Assembly (NCBI RefSeq): GCF_002291425.1 | Contig: NZ_CP014136.1 | Location: 3,906,001-3,970,000, forward strand | Source: Gibbsiella quercinecans | GTDB lineage: Bacteria > Pseudomonadota > Gammaproteobacteria > Enterobacterales > Enterobacteriaceae | Direction of reading: 5' to 3' | Length of the DNA stretch: 64,000 nucleotides | In this document: positions 1-9,483 of the stretch, piece by piece | Position numbering within the stretch: position 1 is the first letter of the stretch | Layout: every line of letters begins with the position of its first letter | Program-made: the position numbers and the translations under genes | Notes under the pieces: model-generated | What the model saw: the letters and a program-made list of their open reading frames with translations, nothing else | Database searches by the model: none | What the model was told of the DNA's origin: nothing

Positions 1-39
1 TTTATGTTGTTTTACACCAAGAGCGAATATGCTTTGATC

Positions 40-672
40 ATGAAGATACGTGGTTTACTGGCCGGATTATTCATGCTGTTTTGCGGTGGCGTTGCCGCCC
101 ATCCGCACAGTTTTATCGATATCAACACCACCTTGGTGGTGAAAGACGGCAAGCTCCAGGGGCTGAAAATGGTGTGGGTGATGGATGAGATTACGTCTGC
201 CGATCTGCTCTATGATGCACAGAATGCCAAAAGCGATTCCGAAATTTGGAAAAAGCTGGCGGCAGAGGTGATGGCCAATGTGCTCGGCCAGCGTTACTTT
301 ACCGACATCTACCGCGACGGCAAACCGGTGAAATACCTGAACCTGCCGCCGGAATACCATCTTTCGCGCCAGGGCAACCAGGCGGTGTTGGAGTTTATCC
401 TGCCGTTGGCCACGCCGCAGCCGCTGGCCGGCAAGCCGTTTGAAATCTCCACCTACGATCCCACCTACTTTGTCGATATGAGCTACAAAGATGAGAAAGC
501 CATTCATCTGCCGCCAGAAATCGCTCAGCAGTGCAAGTTTACGCTGAAGACGCCAAAGCCGGATGCCTCACTGCAGGCGTATGCGCTGTCTTTGGATAAA
601 AACGATTCCCCCGGCGAAGATATGGCGCTGGGGCAGCAGTTTGCACAACGGATAACGCTGCAATGTCAATAA
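40..672 (+). CDS. DUF1007 family periplasmic protein
   Basis: The protein resembles the DUF1007 family, small exported proteins often encoded next to NicO-type metal permeases; a role as periplasmic partner of such a permease is inferred. The start at 40 is preferred over the ATG at 4 because the sequence then begins MKIRGLLAGLFMLF, a clean signal peptide ending near VAAHPHSF. The mature protein opens with His residues (HPHS), suitable for metal binding. About 210 residues. Its last bases overlap the start of the permease gene by 10 bp, so the two are translationally coupled. Confidence 0.75.
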   Translation: MKIRGLLAGLFMLFCGGVAAHPHSFIDINTTLVVKDGKLQGLKMVWVMDEITSADLLYDAQNAKSDSEIWKKLAAEVMANVLGQRYFTDIYRDGKPVKYLNLPPEYHLSRQGNQAVLEFILPLATPQPLAGKPFEISTYDPTYFVDMSYKDEKAIHLPPEIAQQCKFTLKTPKPDASLQAYALSLDKNDSPGEDMALGQQFAQRITLQCQ

Positions 673-1685
673 ACCTTAGCCAGCCGCCTGCCAGCCAACG
701 CCATTGGGCTTTCAGCCTGTGGCCGTTGGCGCTATTCCTGCTGGTGTTGGCCGCTGGCGCGCAGATTGCGTGGCATTTCTGGCCGCAGATCGTGATGCAA
801 AGCGTGATATGGCAGAAAAGCCTGCACCAGGAGATGGCCGGGCTGATGCAACAGGTTAAAGCCGCGCCACGGCAGGCCGGGATAACGCTGCTCTTGTTCA
901 GCCTGGGCTATGGCGTGCTGCATGCGCTGGGGCCGGGGCACGGTAAAGTGGTGATCGCCACCTACCTGGCGACGCATCCAGCACGGTTGAAAAGCAGCCT
1001 GAAACTGACTTTTGTTTCTTCACTGGTTCAGGGGCTGGTGGCTATCGCGCTGGTCACGCTGGTGCTGGTGGTATTACAGCTTTCTTCCCGCCAACTGCAC
1101 CAGAGCAGCTTCTGGATGGAGAAGGGCAGTTTCTTGCTGGTGATTGTGTTGGGCGTGATGCTGAGCTGGCGGGCGTTGAAGCAACTTTACCACACCATTA
1201 AGGCGCTAAAGCCGGCACCGGGGCTGCGGATCAACCGCTTGCAGCCGCTGCCGGCGGGCCATGTGCACAGCGCCAACTGCGGCTGCGGCCACCGCCATTT
1301 GCCCAATGATGCCGAACTGCAGGCGGGCGGCGACTGGCGCACCCAGGCCGCCATCGTGTTGGCCATGGGGTTGCGGCCCTGTTCCGGCGCGATTTTGGTG
1401 CTGCTGTTTGCCAAAGTGCTCGGCGTGTATGTCTGGGGGGTAATTTCCGCGTTGGCAATGGCGTTGGGCACGTCGTTAACCATTTCTCTGCTGGCGCTGC
1501 TGGTGCATTACAGCCGCCAGATGGCGGAGCGCATTAGCCGCACACGAGCGCCGGCCGCCTGGCGCTCGGTCGCCTGGGGGGCGTTGGCGTTGGCCGGCGG
1601 GCTGATCCTGCTGTTCGCCGGGGTGCTGCTTTACCTGAGCGCCCAGCCGGAGCTTGGCGGCGGCATCCGGCCGTTTTCCCGCTGA
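663..1685 (+). CDS. NicO/RcnA-type nickel-cobalt transporter
   Basis: Inner-membrane protein of the NicO family (Ni2+/Co2+ transport). It has one N-terminal membrane helix (about residues 17-40) followed by several hydrophobic segments. The hallmark HALGPGHGK lies at residues 87-95, and a His/Cys-rich cytoplasmic loop (GHVHSANCGCGHRH) at 199-212 is a likely metal site. 340 residues is normal for the family. It overlaps the upstream DUF1007 gene, and the pair probably forms one metal-transport unit. Whether it imports or exports cannot be told from sequence. Confidence 0.8.
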   Translation: MSINLSQPPASQRHWAFSLWPLALFLLVLAAGAQIAWHFWPQIVMQSVIWQKSLHQEMAGLMQQVKAAPRQAGITLLLFSLGYGVLHALGPGHGKVVIATYLATHPARLKSSLKLTFVSSLVQGLVAIALVTLVLVVLQLSSRQLHQSSFWMEKGSFLLVIVLGVMLSWRALKQLYHTIKALKPAPGLRINRLQPLPAGHVHSANCGCGHRHLPNDAELQAGGDWRTQAAIVLAMGLRPCSGAILVLLFAKVLGVYVWGVISALAMALGTSLTISLLALLVHYSRQMAERISRTRAPAAWRSVAWGALALAGGLILLFAGVLLYLSAQPELGGGIRPFSR

Positions 1686-1712
1686 GCGCCAGTGCAGTAC
1701 GCACCATAAAAA

Positions 1713-1745
1713 ATGCCAGTCGGCGTGAGCGGACTGGCATAGATT
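1713..1745. terminator. Bidirectional terminator between convergent genes
   Basis: A perfect 9-bp stem (ATGCCAGTC at 1713-1721 with GACTGGCAT at 1732-1740) is flanked by an A-rich tract on the left. It lies between the converging permease gene and suhB and fits a shared Rho-independent terminator, strongest for the minus strand. Confidence 0.65.
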
Positions 1746-1764
1746 AGGTGCTGCAACGGGCGGA

Positions 1765-2568
1765 TTAGCGTTTTAGCGCTTCGCTTAATTCTTCACGCAT
1801 GGTCGACAGCAGCCCTTTCACTACGCGCGGGTTGCCTGCCACCACATTGCCAGAGCTGAAATGGTTATGGCCGCCGACAAAGTCGGTCACCACGCCACCG
1901 GATTCACGCACCAGCAGTTCACCGGCGGCAAAATCCCATGGCTTCAGGCCAATTTCAAAGAAACCGTCAACGCGGCCAGCGGCAACATAGGCCAGATCCA
2001 GCGCGGCGGAGCCGGTGCGGCGGAAGTCTGCGCACTGGGTGAACAGTTTGCCCACCAGGTTGATATAGGCCGGCGCATGCTGTTTGGCCTTGAACGGGAA
2101 GCCGGTTGCCAGGATGGTGCCATCCAGATCTTTGGCGTGGGTGCCGCGTAGGCGGTAACCATTGAGCTGTGCGCCCTGGCCACGGCTAGCGGTAAAGAGT
2201 TCGTTGCGCATTGGATCGTACACGACGGCGACTTCAGTGCGGCCTTTAATACGTACGGCAATGGAAACGGAGAAATGAGGAAAACGCTTGATGAAGTTTG
2301 ACGTGCCATCCAGTGGATCGATCACCCATTGTACATCCTGGTCTTCGCCAACCAGTTCGCCGCGTTCTTCCGTAATAATGGTGTGCTGCGGGTAGGATTT
2401 GCGAATGACGTCGATGATCAGATGCTCTGCATCGCGATCGACGTTAGTGACGAAATCGTTGGTCCCTTTCTGGCTCGCTTCTACAGCGTCCGGGGTTTCA
2501 TAGTTTTTGGCAATCAGGTTACCGGCCTTGCGCGCAGCGCGCACGGCGATAGTCAGCATCGGATGCAT
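1765..2568 (-). CDS. suhB: Inositol-1-monophosphatase / Nus complex factor SuhB
   Basis: 267 residues, the normal SuhB length. The Mg2+-dependent phosphatase motifs are present: E67/E68 in TEERGE, D84-x2-D87 in DPLDGTSNF, and a late WDFAAGE motif. The enzyme hydrolyses inositol monophosphates, but in enterics its main known role is in rRNA antitermination with NusA, NusB, NusE and NusG. It is transcribed divergently from trmJ, as in E. coli. Confidence 0.96.
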   Translation of the reverse strand: MHPMLTIAVRAARKAGNLIAKNYETPDAVEASQKGTNDFVTNVDRDAEHLIIDVIRKSYPQHTIITEERGELVGEDQDVQWVIDPLDGTSNFIKRFPHFSVSIAVRIKGRTEVAVVYDPMRNELFTASRGQGAQLNGYRLRGTHAKDLDGTILATGFPFKAKQHAPAYINLVGKLFTQCADFRRTGSAALDLAYVAAGRVDGFFEIGLKPWDFAAGELLVRESGGVVTDFVGGHNHFSSGNVVAGNPRVVKGLLSTMREELSEALKR

Positions 2569-2686
2569 GGGTATCTTCCACTAGGATGTTAAAGAACAGG
2601 AAACGGCGCAGAGTATAGCAGGTGTTCGGCAAAATACCTATGCCTGTGTTAAGATGCTGCGATTTTCCGCTACGTTTAGAGTTTGT

Positions 2687-3421
2687 ATGCTGCATAATAT
2701 CCGCATTGTTCTGGTAGAAACCTCCCATACCGGCAACATGGGCTCCACCGCCAGAGCCATGAAAACCATGGGGTTGACCAACCTCTATCTGGTTAATCCC
2801 TTAGTCAAACCCGATTCCCAGGCGATTGCCCTGGCCGCCGGCGCCAGCGACGTGATCGGCCATGCCACCATTGTTGACAGTTTCGATCAGGCCATCGCCG
2901 GTTGTGGGTTGGTGGTGGGCACCAGTGCGCGTTCACGCACGCTGCCCTGGCCGATGCTGGAGCCGCGCGAGTGCGGCGTGCGCGCCGTGCAGGAAAGCGA
3001 ACAGGCACCGGTGGCGCTGGTCTTCGGCCGCGAACGCGTGGGCCTGACCAACGATGAGCTACAAAAGTGCCACTACCACGTCGCCATTCCCGCCAACCCG
3101 GAATACAGCTCGCTGAACCTGGCGATGGCGGTGCAGATCCTGGCGTACGAAGTGCGCGTTGCTTACCTGGATCGCCAGCAGCAGGGCGCCGCGCCGCAGG
3201 AAGCCTCGCCTTATCCGTTGGTGGACGATCTGGAACGCTTTTATCAGCATCTGGAGCAGACGCTGCAAAAAACCGGCTTTATTCGCCCGGCCCACCCTGG
3301 GCAGGTGATGAACCGTTTGCGCCGTTTATTTGCTCGCGCGCGGCCTGAAGCCCAAGAGCTGAACATCCTGCGCGGCATGCTGACTTCGATCGAAAAACAG
3401 GATAAACATCAAGGAAATTAA
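2687..3421 (+). CDS. trmJ: tRNA (Cm32/Um32) methyltransferase TrmJ
   Basis: SPOUT-class methyltransferase that 2'-O-methylates nucleotide 32 of several tRNAs. The start at 2687 ([19 protein letters not shown]) matches the family N-terminus; a longer reading begins at 2654 but adds residues unlike the family. Knot-region motifs include [12 protein letters not shown] and the [10 protein letters not shown] segment. 244 residues. It sits directly upstream of iscR, its usual place in enterics. Confidence 0.94.
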   Translation: MLHNIRIVLVETSHTGNMGSTARAMKTMGLTNLYLVNPLVKPDSQAIALAAGASDVIGHATIVDSFDQAIAGCGLVVGTSARSRTLPWPMLEPRECGVRAVQESEQAPVALVFGRERVGLTNDELQKCHYHVAIPANPEYSSLNLAMAVQILAYEVRVAYLDRQQQGAAPQEASPYPLVDDLERFYQHLEQTLQKTGFIRPAHPGQVMNRLRRLFARARPEAQELNILRGMLTSIEKQDKHQGN

Positions 3422-3520
3422 TTTAACGCGGCCTAGAAAGAAACGGTAATGGCATTTATTTTCAGTGGGTTATAACATGTATTTGAGATGCTACCGTTAG
3501 GAAAAAACTCAAAAATGCTA

Positions 3521-3578
3521 ATACTTGAGTAAATTACTCGGTTAAATAGTTGACTGATTTACTCGGGAATGTCAGACT
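3521..3578 (+). promoter_or_regulatory. iscR promoter with two IscR type-1 sites
   Basis: A -35-like TTGACT lies at 3550-3555. Two imperfect dyads resembling the type-1 site bound by [2Fe-2S]-IscR are visible: one about 3521-3546 (ATACTTGAGT then ACTCGG) and one about 3546-3570 (ATAGTTGACT then ACTCGGGAAT). The second overlaps the -35, as expected for autorepression of the isc operon when clusters are plentiful. The -10 is a poor match and is not assigned. Confidence 0.7.
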
Positions 3579-3613
3579 CCGGCTATGTTCCACCAACAGG
3601 TAACCATTTAGCT

Positions 3614-4108
3614 ATGAGACTGACATCCAAAGGCCGTTATGCCGTAACCGCAATGCTCGATGTGGCATTACACTCCCAGGACGGGCCAGTTCCTCTGGCG
3701 GATATTTCTGAGCGCCAGGGTATTTCGCTCTCCTATCTGGAACAACTCTTCTCGCGCCTGCGTAAAAATGGCCTGGTGGCCAGCGTGCGTGGGCCAGGCG
3801 GTGGTTATCTGCTGGGCAAAGACGCTGGCGAAATTGCCGTTGGCGCCGTGATTACCGCCGTCGATGAATCCGTCGATGCTACCCGTTGCCAGGGCAAAGA
3901 AGGCTGCCAGGGCGGCGATCGCTGCCTGACGCACACCCTGTGGCGCGATCTGAGCGAGCGCATCAGCGGGTTCCTCAACAGCATTACGTTGGCTGAACTG
4001 GTCAACAATCAGGAAGTTCTTGATGTCGCGGATCGCCAAAACAACGATACGCGCCGCACGGCGACCAGCCGTTCACAAGAAACGATCAACGTTAATCTGC
4101 GCGCATAA
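3614..4108 (+). CDS. iscR: Fe-S cluster-sensing regulator IscR
   Basis: Rrf2-family transcription factor, 164 residues from the start [10 protein letters not shown] at 3614. It has an N-terminal winged helix and the cluster ligands C92, C98, C104 plus H107. With a [2Fe-2S] cluster it represses the isc operon; the apo form activates sufABCDSE in enterics. It is the first gene of the isc operon, and its promoter carries two type-1 IscR-like sites. The in-frame stretch upstream of 3614 overlaps the promoter and is not expected to be translated. Confidence 0.96.
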   Translation: MRLTSKGRYAVTAMLDVALHSQDGPVPLADISERQGISLSYLEQLFSRLRKNGLVASVRGPGGGYLLGKDAGEIAVGAVITAVDESVDATRCQGKEGCQGGDRCLTHTLWRDLSERISGFLNSITLAELVNNQEVLDVADRQNNDTRRTATSRSQETINVNLRA

Positions 4109-4163
4109 GCAGATAGCGGCAAGTTATTTTGTTTTTGGAAGTGATGTACGGAGCATAAGAGTA

Positions 4164-5378
4164 ATGAAATTACCGATCTATCTGGATTACTCAGCAACGA
4201 CGCCGGTTGATCCGCGCGTTGCTGAGAAGATGATGCAGTTTTTGACCCTGGACGGCACTTTCGGTAACCCTGCTTCCCGCTCCCACCGTTTCGGGTGGCA
4301 GGCCGAAGAAGCCGTCGATATCGCGCGTAACCAAATAGCAGAACTCGTCGGGGCCGATCCACGCGAGATCGTGTTCACCTCCGGCGCCACGGAATCCGAC
4401 AACCTGGCGATCAAAGGTGCTGCCAATTTCTATCAGAAAAAGGGCAAGCACATCATCACCTGTAAAACCGAACACAAAGCCGTACTGGACACCTGCCGCC
4501 AGTTGGAGCGTGAAGGGTTCGAAGTCACTTATCTGGCACCGCAGAGCAACGGCATTATCGATCTGCAGGCGCTGGAAGCGGCGTTGCGTGATGACACCAT
4601 TTTGGTTTCCATCATGCATGTGAACAACGAAATCGGCGTGGTGCAGGATATCGCGGCTATCGGCGAAATGTGCCGCGCGCGCGGGATTATTTACCACGTC
4701 GATGCCACGCAAAGCGTGGGCAAACTGCCGATCGATCTGAGCAAGCTGAAAGTGGATCTGATGTCGTTCTCCGGCCATAAAATCTATGGGCCGAAAGGCA
4801 TCGGTGCGCTGTATGTGCGCCGCAAACCGCGGATCCGCATTGAAGCGCAAATGCACGGCGGCGGGCACGAACGCGGCATGCGTTCCGGTACCCTGCCGGT
4901 GCACCAGATCGTCGGTATGGGCGAAGCCTACCGCATCGCCAAAGAAGAAATGACCACCGAAATGGAACGCTTGCGCGCCCTGCGCGATCGTCTGTGGAAC
5001 GGTGTGAAAGATTTAGAAGAAGTTTACCTGAACGGCGATCTGCAACAGGGCGCTCCCAACATCCTGAACGTCAGCTTCAACTATGTTGAAGGTGAATCGC
5101 TGATCATGGCGCTGAAAGACCTGGCCGTTTCCTCTGGTTCCGCCTGCACCTCCGCCAGCCTGGAGCCTTCCTATGTGCTGCGTGCACTGGGCATGAATGA
5201 TGAACTCGCCCATAGCTCGATCCGCTTCTCTCTGGGGCGTTTCACCACCGAAGAAGAGATCGATTACGCCATTCAACTGGTGCGTAAATCCATCGGCCGC
5301 CTGCGCGATCTTTCCCCGCTGTGGGAAATGTTCAAGCAGGGCGTGGATATCAACAGCATTGAATGGGCACACCATTAA
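4164..5378 (+). CDS. iscS: Cysteine desulfurase IscS
   Basis: PLP enzyme that takes sulfur from cysteine to alanine and hands persulfide sulfur to IscU, TusA and ThiI. 404 residues from ATG 4164, which follows a GGAG ribosome-binding site; an in-frame extension to 4020 overlaps iscR and is rejected. The PLP lysine is K206 ([12 protein letters not shown]) and the catalytic cysteine sits in [10 protein letters not shown] near residue 328. Second gene of the isc operon. Confidence 0.97.
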   Translation: MKLPIYLDYSATTPVDPRVAEKMMQFLTLDGTFGNPASRSHRFGWQAEEAVDIARNQIAELVGADPREIVFTSGATESDNLAIKGAANFYQKKGKHIITCKTEHKAVLDTCRQLEREGFEVTYLAPQSNGIIDLQALEAALRDDTILVSIMHVNNEIGVVQDIAAIGEMCRARGIIYHVDATQSVGKLPIDLSKLKVDLMSFSGHKIYGPKGIGALYVRRKPRIRIEAQMHGGGHERGMRSGTLPVHQIVGMGEAYRIAKEEMTTEMERLRALRDRLWNGVKDLEEVYLNGDLQQGAPNILNVSFNYVEGESLIMALKDLAVSSGSACTSASLEPSYVLRALGMNDELAHSSIRFSLGRFTTEEEIDYAIQLVRKSIGRLRDLSPLWEMFKQGVDINSIEWAHH

Positions 5379-5405
5379 GTTCTCAGGATTTTAGGAGCAA
5401 AGGTC

Positions 5406-5792
5406 ATGGCTTACAGCGAAAAAGTAATCGATCACTATGAAAACCCGCGTAACGTCGGTTCGTTCGACAATGCCGATCCTTCCGTGGGCAGCGGTATGGT
5501 GGGTGCACCGGCCTGCGGCGACGTGATGAAGCTGCAGATTAAGGTTAACCAGGCGGGCATCATTGAAGACGCGCGTTTTAAAACCTACGGCTGCGGCTCT
5601 GCTATCGCTTCCAGCTCGTTGGTAACCGAATGGATGAAAGGCAAGTCTCTTGAACAGGCCGAAGCGATCAAAAACACGCAGATCGCCGAAGAGCTGGAGC
5701 TGCCGCCGGTTAAAATCCACTGCTCGATTCTGGCGGAAGACGCCATCAAAGCAGCGATCGCCGACTACAAAAGCAAAAGCAGCGCCAAGTAG
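5406..5792 (+). CDS. iscU: Fe-S cluster scaffold IscU
   Basis: 128 residues. The three cluster-ligand cysteines C37 (GAPACGD), C63 (YGCGSA) and C106 (KIHCSIL) are present, with the conserved D39. The HscA recognition motif LPPVK is at 99-103. IscU receives sulfur from IscS and iron, builds a [2Fe-2S] cluster, and is acted on by HscA/HscB for transfer. It begins 27 bp after iscS. Confidence 0.98.
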   Translation: MAYSEKVIDHYENPRNVGSFDNADPSVGSGMVGAPACGDVMKLQIKVNQAGIIEDARFKTYGCGSAIASSSLVTEWMKGKSLEQAEAIKNTQIAEELELPPVKIHCSILAEDAIKAAIADYKSKSSAK

Positions 5793-5809
5793 TTATTGTT
5801 GAATGATAT

Positions 5810-5874
5810 CCCACGTTTTCAACGCTTGCCGCGGCGGTTGCATGCAATCGCCCGGCCGTGGTTGTGAACGTGGG
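5810..5874 (+). repeat. Long hairpin between iscU and iscA
   Basis: An imperfect 14-bp stem closes about 65 nt: CCCACGTTTTCAAC at 5810-5823 pairs with GTTGTGAACGTGGG at 5861-5874, with a GC-rich inner part containing the palindrome TTGCATGCAA. There is no U-tract, so it is unlikely to be a simple terminator. It may be an mRNA processing or stability element that sets iscRSU output apart from iscA and downstream genes (inference). Confidence 0.6.
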
Positions 5875-5894
5875 AGGGTAAGTGTGAGGTTGTC

Positions 5895-6218
5895 ATGTCG
5901 ATTACGATGAGCGACAGCGCGGCGCAGCGGGTTCAGGCATTTTTGGCTAACCGTGGCAAAGGCCTTGGCCTGCGCCTTGGGGTGCGAACCTCCGGCTGCT
6001 CCGGGATGGCATACGTGCTGGAATTCGTTGACGAAGTTAACGGCGACGACGTGGTGTTTGAAGACAAGGGCGTTAAGGTGATTATTGACGGCAAAAGCCT
6101 GGTGTACCTTGACGGCACGGAGCTTGATTTCGTTAAGGAAGGCCTGAACGAAGGCTTCAGGTTCAACAACCCGAACGTCTCAAACGAGTGCGGCTGCGGC
6201 GAAAGTTTCAACGTCTGA
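5895..6218 (+). CDS. iscA: A-type Fe-S carrier IscA
   Basis: 107 residues with the three A-type cysteines: C35 (TSGCSG), C99 and C101 (ECGCGE). A-type carriers bind iron or Fe-S clusters and help mature [4Fe-4S] proteins. The gene follows iscU after about 100 bp containing a strong hairpin, a wider gap than elsewhere in the operon. Confidence 0.97.
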   Translation: MSITMSDSAAQRVQAFLANRGKGLGLRLGVRTSGCSGMAYVLEFVDEVNGDDVVFEDKGVKVIIDGKSLVYLDGTELDFVKEGLNEGFRFNNPNVSNECGCGESFNV

Positions 6219-6308
6219 CGGCCAGTATCGTGTTCCACCGCAACCCGCTTGCGGTTTAATGACAAGTCCCCGGCGCAGGCGGGGGGCCTCAAACCACCAG
6301 AGCACGCT

Positions 6309-6827
6309 ATGGATTACTTTACTTTATTCGGGTTGCCGGTTCGCTATGCGCTGGACGGTAGCCTGCTTGCATCCCGTTTTCAGGATATGCAGCGCCAATT
6401 TCACCCCGACCGCAACGCCCTTCAGCCGGAGCGCGAACGCCTGATGGCGCTCACGCAGGCGGCGACCATCAACGAAGCCTATCAAACCCTGCGGCACCCG
6501 TTAAAACGCGCAGAGTATATGTTATCGTTGCACGGTTTTGATCTGAGCAATGAGCAACATACCCTGCGTGATACCGCGTTTCTGATGGAGCAGTTGGAAC
6601 TGCGCGAAGCGCTGGACGCCATTGAACAGCAAGCGGATGAAAATGCGCTCGCCCGTTTTGCCGCGCAGTTGGCCACGATGATCAAACAGCGCAGCGCAAC
6701 GATGGTGGAACAGTTGGACGGCCAGCAGTGGCCCGTGGCCGCCGATACCGTCCGTAAACTGCGTTTTCTGGATAAGCTTCAGCAACAGGTTGAACAACTC
6801 GAAGAAAAATTGCTGGGTTTTGAATAA
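6309..6827 (+). CDS. hscB: J-domain co-chaperone HscB
   Basis: 172 residues from ATG 6309 (MDYFTLFGL). The J-domain HPD motif is H32-P33-D34. HscB brings IscU to HscA and stimulates its ATPase. The C-terminal helical part (about 90-172) is the IscU-binding region. A small hairpin (CCGCAA/TTGCGG, about 6238-6256) sits in the leader between iscA and hscB. Confidence 0.96.
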   Translation: MDYFTLFGLPVRYALDGSLLASRFQDMQRQFHPDRNALQPERERLMALTQAATINEAYQTLRHPLKRAEYMLSLHGFDLSNEQHTLRDTAFLMEQLELREALDAIEQQADENALARFAAQLATMIKQRSATMVEQLDGQQWPVAADTVRKLRFLDKLQQQVEQLEEKLLGFE

Positions 6828-6919
6828 CATACTCTAGACAATCCGGAGCCTGAGCGCGGCCGATGCACAGGCGACTTAACGGATGACGCGTATTACATTT
6901 TGCTTGTGGAAGCCTCAAT

Positions 6920-8770
6920 ATGGCCTTATTACAAATTAGTGAGCCCGGCCTGAGTTCAGCACCGCACCAGCGCCGTTTAGCTGCCGGTATAGACTTGGGC
7001 ACCACCAATTCGCTGGTTGCCACCGTGCGCAGCGGGCAGGCTGAAACCCTGGCCGATGCCCAAGGGCAACACCTTTTGCCTTCCGTCGTGCACTACCAGG
7101 CCGGCGGCCACAACGTCGGCTGGGCGGCGCGCGCGCAAGCGGCGCAGGATCCGACCAATACCATCAGTTCGATCAAGCGCATGATGGGCCGTTCATTGGC
7201 CGATGTCTCCGCCCGTTATCCCAATCTGCCGTACTCATTTCAGGCCAGCGACAACGGTTTGCCGCTGATCGCCACCGCCGGCGGGCTGGTCAACCCGGTC
7301 AGCGTGTCGGCCGACATTCTCAAGGTACTTGGCACACGGGCGCAAGCGGCGTTGGCAGGGGAGCTTGATGGCGTCGTGATCACGGTACCCGCCTATTTCG
7401 ACGATGCGCAGCGCCAGGGCACCAAAGACGCCGCGCGCCTGGCCGGCCTGCATGTGCTGCGTTTACTGAACGAACCGACCGCGGCGGCGATCGCCTACGG
7501 CCTGGATTCCGGCCATGAAGGGGTGATCGCCGTTTACGATTTGGGTGGCGGCACCTTTGATATTTCCATTCTGCGGCTGAGCCGCGGCGTATTTGAAGTG
7601 TTGGCGACCGGCGGCGACTCCGCGCTGGGCGGCGATGACTTTGATCACCTGCTGGCTGATTGGCTGCGTGAGCAAGCCGGCATCGCCGATCGCAGCGATC
7701 ATGGCATACAGCGCCAGTTGCTGGACGCGGCCATCCAGGCAAAAATCGCTCTGAGCGAAGCCGATGTTGCCACGGTCACCGTCGCCGGCTGGCAGGGCAG
7801 CTTGACCCGCCAGCAGTTTGAGGCGCTGATCGCAACGCTGGTGAAACGCACGCTGGTGGCTTGCCGCCGCGCGCTAAAAGACGCCGGCGTCGCCACTGAC
7901 GACGTGTTGCAAGTGGTGATGGTCGGCGGCTCCACCCGCGTGCCGCTGGTGCGCGAACGGGTGGGCGAATTCTTTGGCCGCACGCCGCTGACATCGATCG
8001 ATCCCGATAAAGTGGTCGCCATTGGTGCGGCAATCCAGGCCGATATTTTAGTGGGCAACAAGCCCGACAGCGATATGCTGCTGCTGGATGTGATCCCACT
8101 GTCGCTCGGGCTGGAAACCATGGGCGGGCTGGTGGAGAAAGTGATCCCGCGCAATACCACCATCCCGGTGGCGCGCGCGCAGGAGTTCACCACCTTCAAA
8201 GATGGCCAAAGCGCCATGATGATCCATGTCCTGCAGGGCGAGCGCGAGCTGGTGCAGGATTGCCGTTCGCTGGCGCGTTTTACCCTGCGCGGCCTGCCGC
8301 CGCTGCCGGCAGGGGGCGCACATATTCGCGTGACCTTCCAGGTGGACGCCGACGGCCTGCTGAGCGTCAGCGCGATGGAAAAATCCACCGGCGTGGCCGC
8401 TGCTATTCAGGTGAAGCCGTCCTACGGCCTTTCCGACACTGAAATTGCCGGCATGATCGCGGATTCCATGGCCAATGCGCAAAGCGACATCGGCGCACGC
8501 CGGCTGGCGGAACAGCGGGTTGAGGCCGCCCGGGTGCTGGAAAGCCTGCACGGTGCATTGGCGAGCGACGCCGCGCTGCTGAGCGAAGCCGAAAGCCAGG
8601 CGATCGCTACGGCGCAGCAAAGCCTGCAGCAAGCGGTGCAGGGCAGCGATCCCGCTGCGATCGAAGCCGCAATAAAAACACTTGATGCAACAACGCAAAA
8701 TTTTGCCGCGCGCCGCATGGATGCTTCCATTCGCCGGGCGTTGGCCGGTCATTCTGTGGATGAGGTTTAA
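6920..8770 (+). CDS. hscA: Hsp70-type chaperone HscA
   Basis: 616 residues, normal for HscA. It has the Hsp70 ATPase signatures [11 protein letters not shown] near the N-terminus, [12 protein letters not shown] and [10 protein letters not shown], followed by a substrate domain that binds the LPPVK motif of IscU. ATP hydrolysis, stimulated by HscB, drives cluster release from IscU to acceptors. Followed 2 bp later by fdx. Confidence 0.97.
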   Translation: MALLQISEPGLSSAPHQRRLAAGIDLGTTNSLVATVRSGQAETLADAQGQHLLPSVVHYQAGGHNVGWAARAQAAQDPTNTISSIKRMMGRSLADVSARYPNLPYSFQASDNGLPLIATAGGLVNPVSVSADILKVLGTRAQAALAGELDGVVITVPAYFDDAQRQGTKDAARLAGLHVLRLLNEPTAAAIAYGLDSGHEGVIAVYDLGGGTFDISILRLSRGVFEVLATGGDSALGGDDFDHLLADWLREQAGIADRSDHGIQRQLLDAAIQAKIALSEADVATVTVAGWQGSLTRQQFEALIATLVKRTLVACRRALKDAGVATDDVLQVVMVGGSTRVPLVRERVGEFFGRTPLTSIDPDKVVAIGAAIQADILVGNKPDSDMLLLDVIPLSLGLETMGGLVEKVIPRNTTIPVARAQEFTTFKDGQSAMMIHVLQGERELVQDCRSLARFTLRGLPPLPAGGAHIRVTFQVDADGLLSVSAMEKSTGVAAAIQVKPSYGLSDTEIAGMIADSMANAQSDIGARRLAEQRVEAARVLESLHGALASDAALLSEAESQAIATAQQSLQQAVQGSDPAAIEAAIKTLDATTQNFAARRMDASIRRALAGHSVDEV

Positions 8771-8772
8771 CC

Positions 8773-9108
8773 ATGGCTAAAATTGTTTTCCTGCCCCATC
8801 AGGATCTGTGCCCGGAGGGCGCCGTGCTGGAGGCGATGGAAGGGGAGTCTATCCTGAACGTCGCGCTGCGCAACGGGATCGAAATTGAGCACGCCTGCGA
8901 GAAATCCTGCGCCTGCACCACCTGCCACTGCATCGTGCGTGAAGGTTTTGATTCGCTGGAAGAAAGCAGCGAACTGGAAGACGACATGCTGGATAAAGCC
9001 TGGGGGCTGGAGCCGGAAAGCCGCCTGAGCTGCCAGGCGCGTGTTACAGATGAAGATCTGGTGGTGGAAATTCCACGCTATACCATTAACCATGCGCGCG
9101 AGCATTAA
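8773..9108 (+). CDS. fdx: [2Fe-2S] ferredoxin Fdx
   Basis: 111-residue adrenodoxin-type ferredoxin with cluster ligands C42, C48, C51 ([10 protein letters not shown]) and C87 (LSCQA). It supplies electrons for cluster assembly on IscU and for A-type carriers. The start is 2 bp after the hscA stop, so translation is probably coupled. Confidence 0.97.
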   Translation: MAKIVFLPHQDLCPEGAVLEAMEGESILNVALRNGIEIEHACEKSCACTTCHCIVREGFDSLEESSELEDDMLDKAWGLEPESRLSCQARVTDEDLVVEIPRYTINHAREH

Positions 9109-9152
9109 AACACGCCGCCCAACGGCGCGTTTTGCTTAATCAGGAGATCATG

Positions 9153-9353
9153 ATGGGATTAAAATGGACCGACAGCCGCGAAATTGGCGAAGCGCTGTAC
9201 GATAACTATCCGGATACCGATCCGAAAACCGTCCGTTTTACCGATATGCACCAGTGGATTTGCGATCTGGACGAGTTTGATGACGATCCACAGGCTTCCA
9301 ATGAGAAAATACTGGAAGCCATTCTGCTGGTCTGGTTAGATGAAGCGGAGTGA
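9153..9353 (+). CDS. iscX: IscX (YfhJ) Fe-S assembly regulator
   Basis: 66-residue acidic protein starting [11 protein letters not shown] at 9153, after the SD-like CAGGAG. IscX binds IscS and iron and modulates cluster assembly alongside CyaY. Typical DDPDTDP-like acidic patches and the final VWLDEAE are present. It is the last gene of the isc operon. A short hairpin (about 9112-9133, followed by TTTTG) separates it from fdx and could attenuate its expression. Confidence 0.94.
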   Translation: MGLKWTDSREIGEALYDNYPDTDPKTVRFTDMHQWICDLDEFDDDPQASNEKILEAILLVWLDEAE

Positions 9354-9357
9354 ATAG

Positions 9358-9391
9358 CGCGGGCTGCCTAGGGCGGCCCATTTATTTTGTA
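9358..9391 (+). terminator. Terminator after iscX
   Basis: GGGCTGCC / GGCGGCCC form a near-perfect stem (one wobble) with a 3-4 nt loop at about 9361-9381, followed by ATTTATTTTG. It fits the end of the isc transcript. Confidence 0.5.
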
Positions 9392-9483
9392 TCCGACACG
9401 ATAACAAAACGACCCCATTGTTCCCCCTGGCCGCAACGGCGAAGCGGGGAAAATGCAAGGGACAGCAAAACCGGAGTAAGGCT

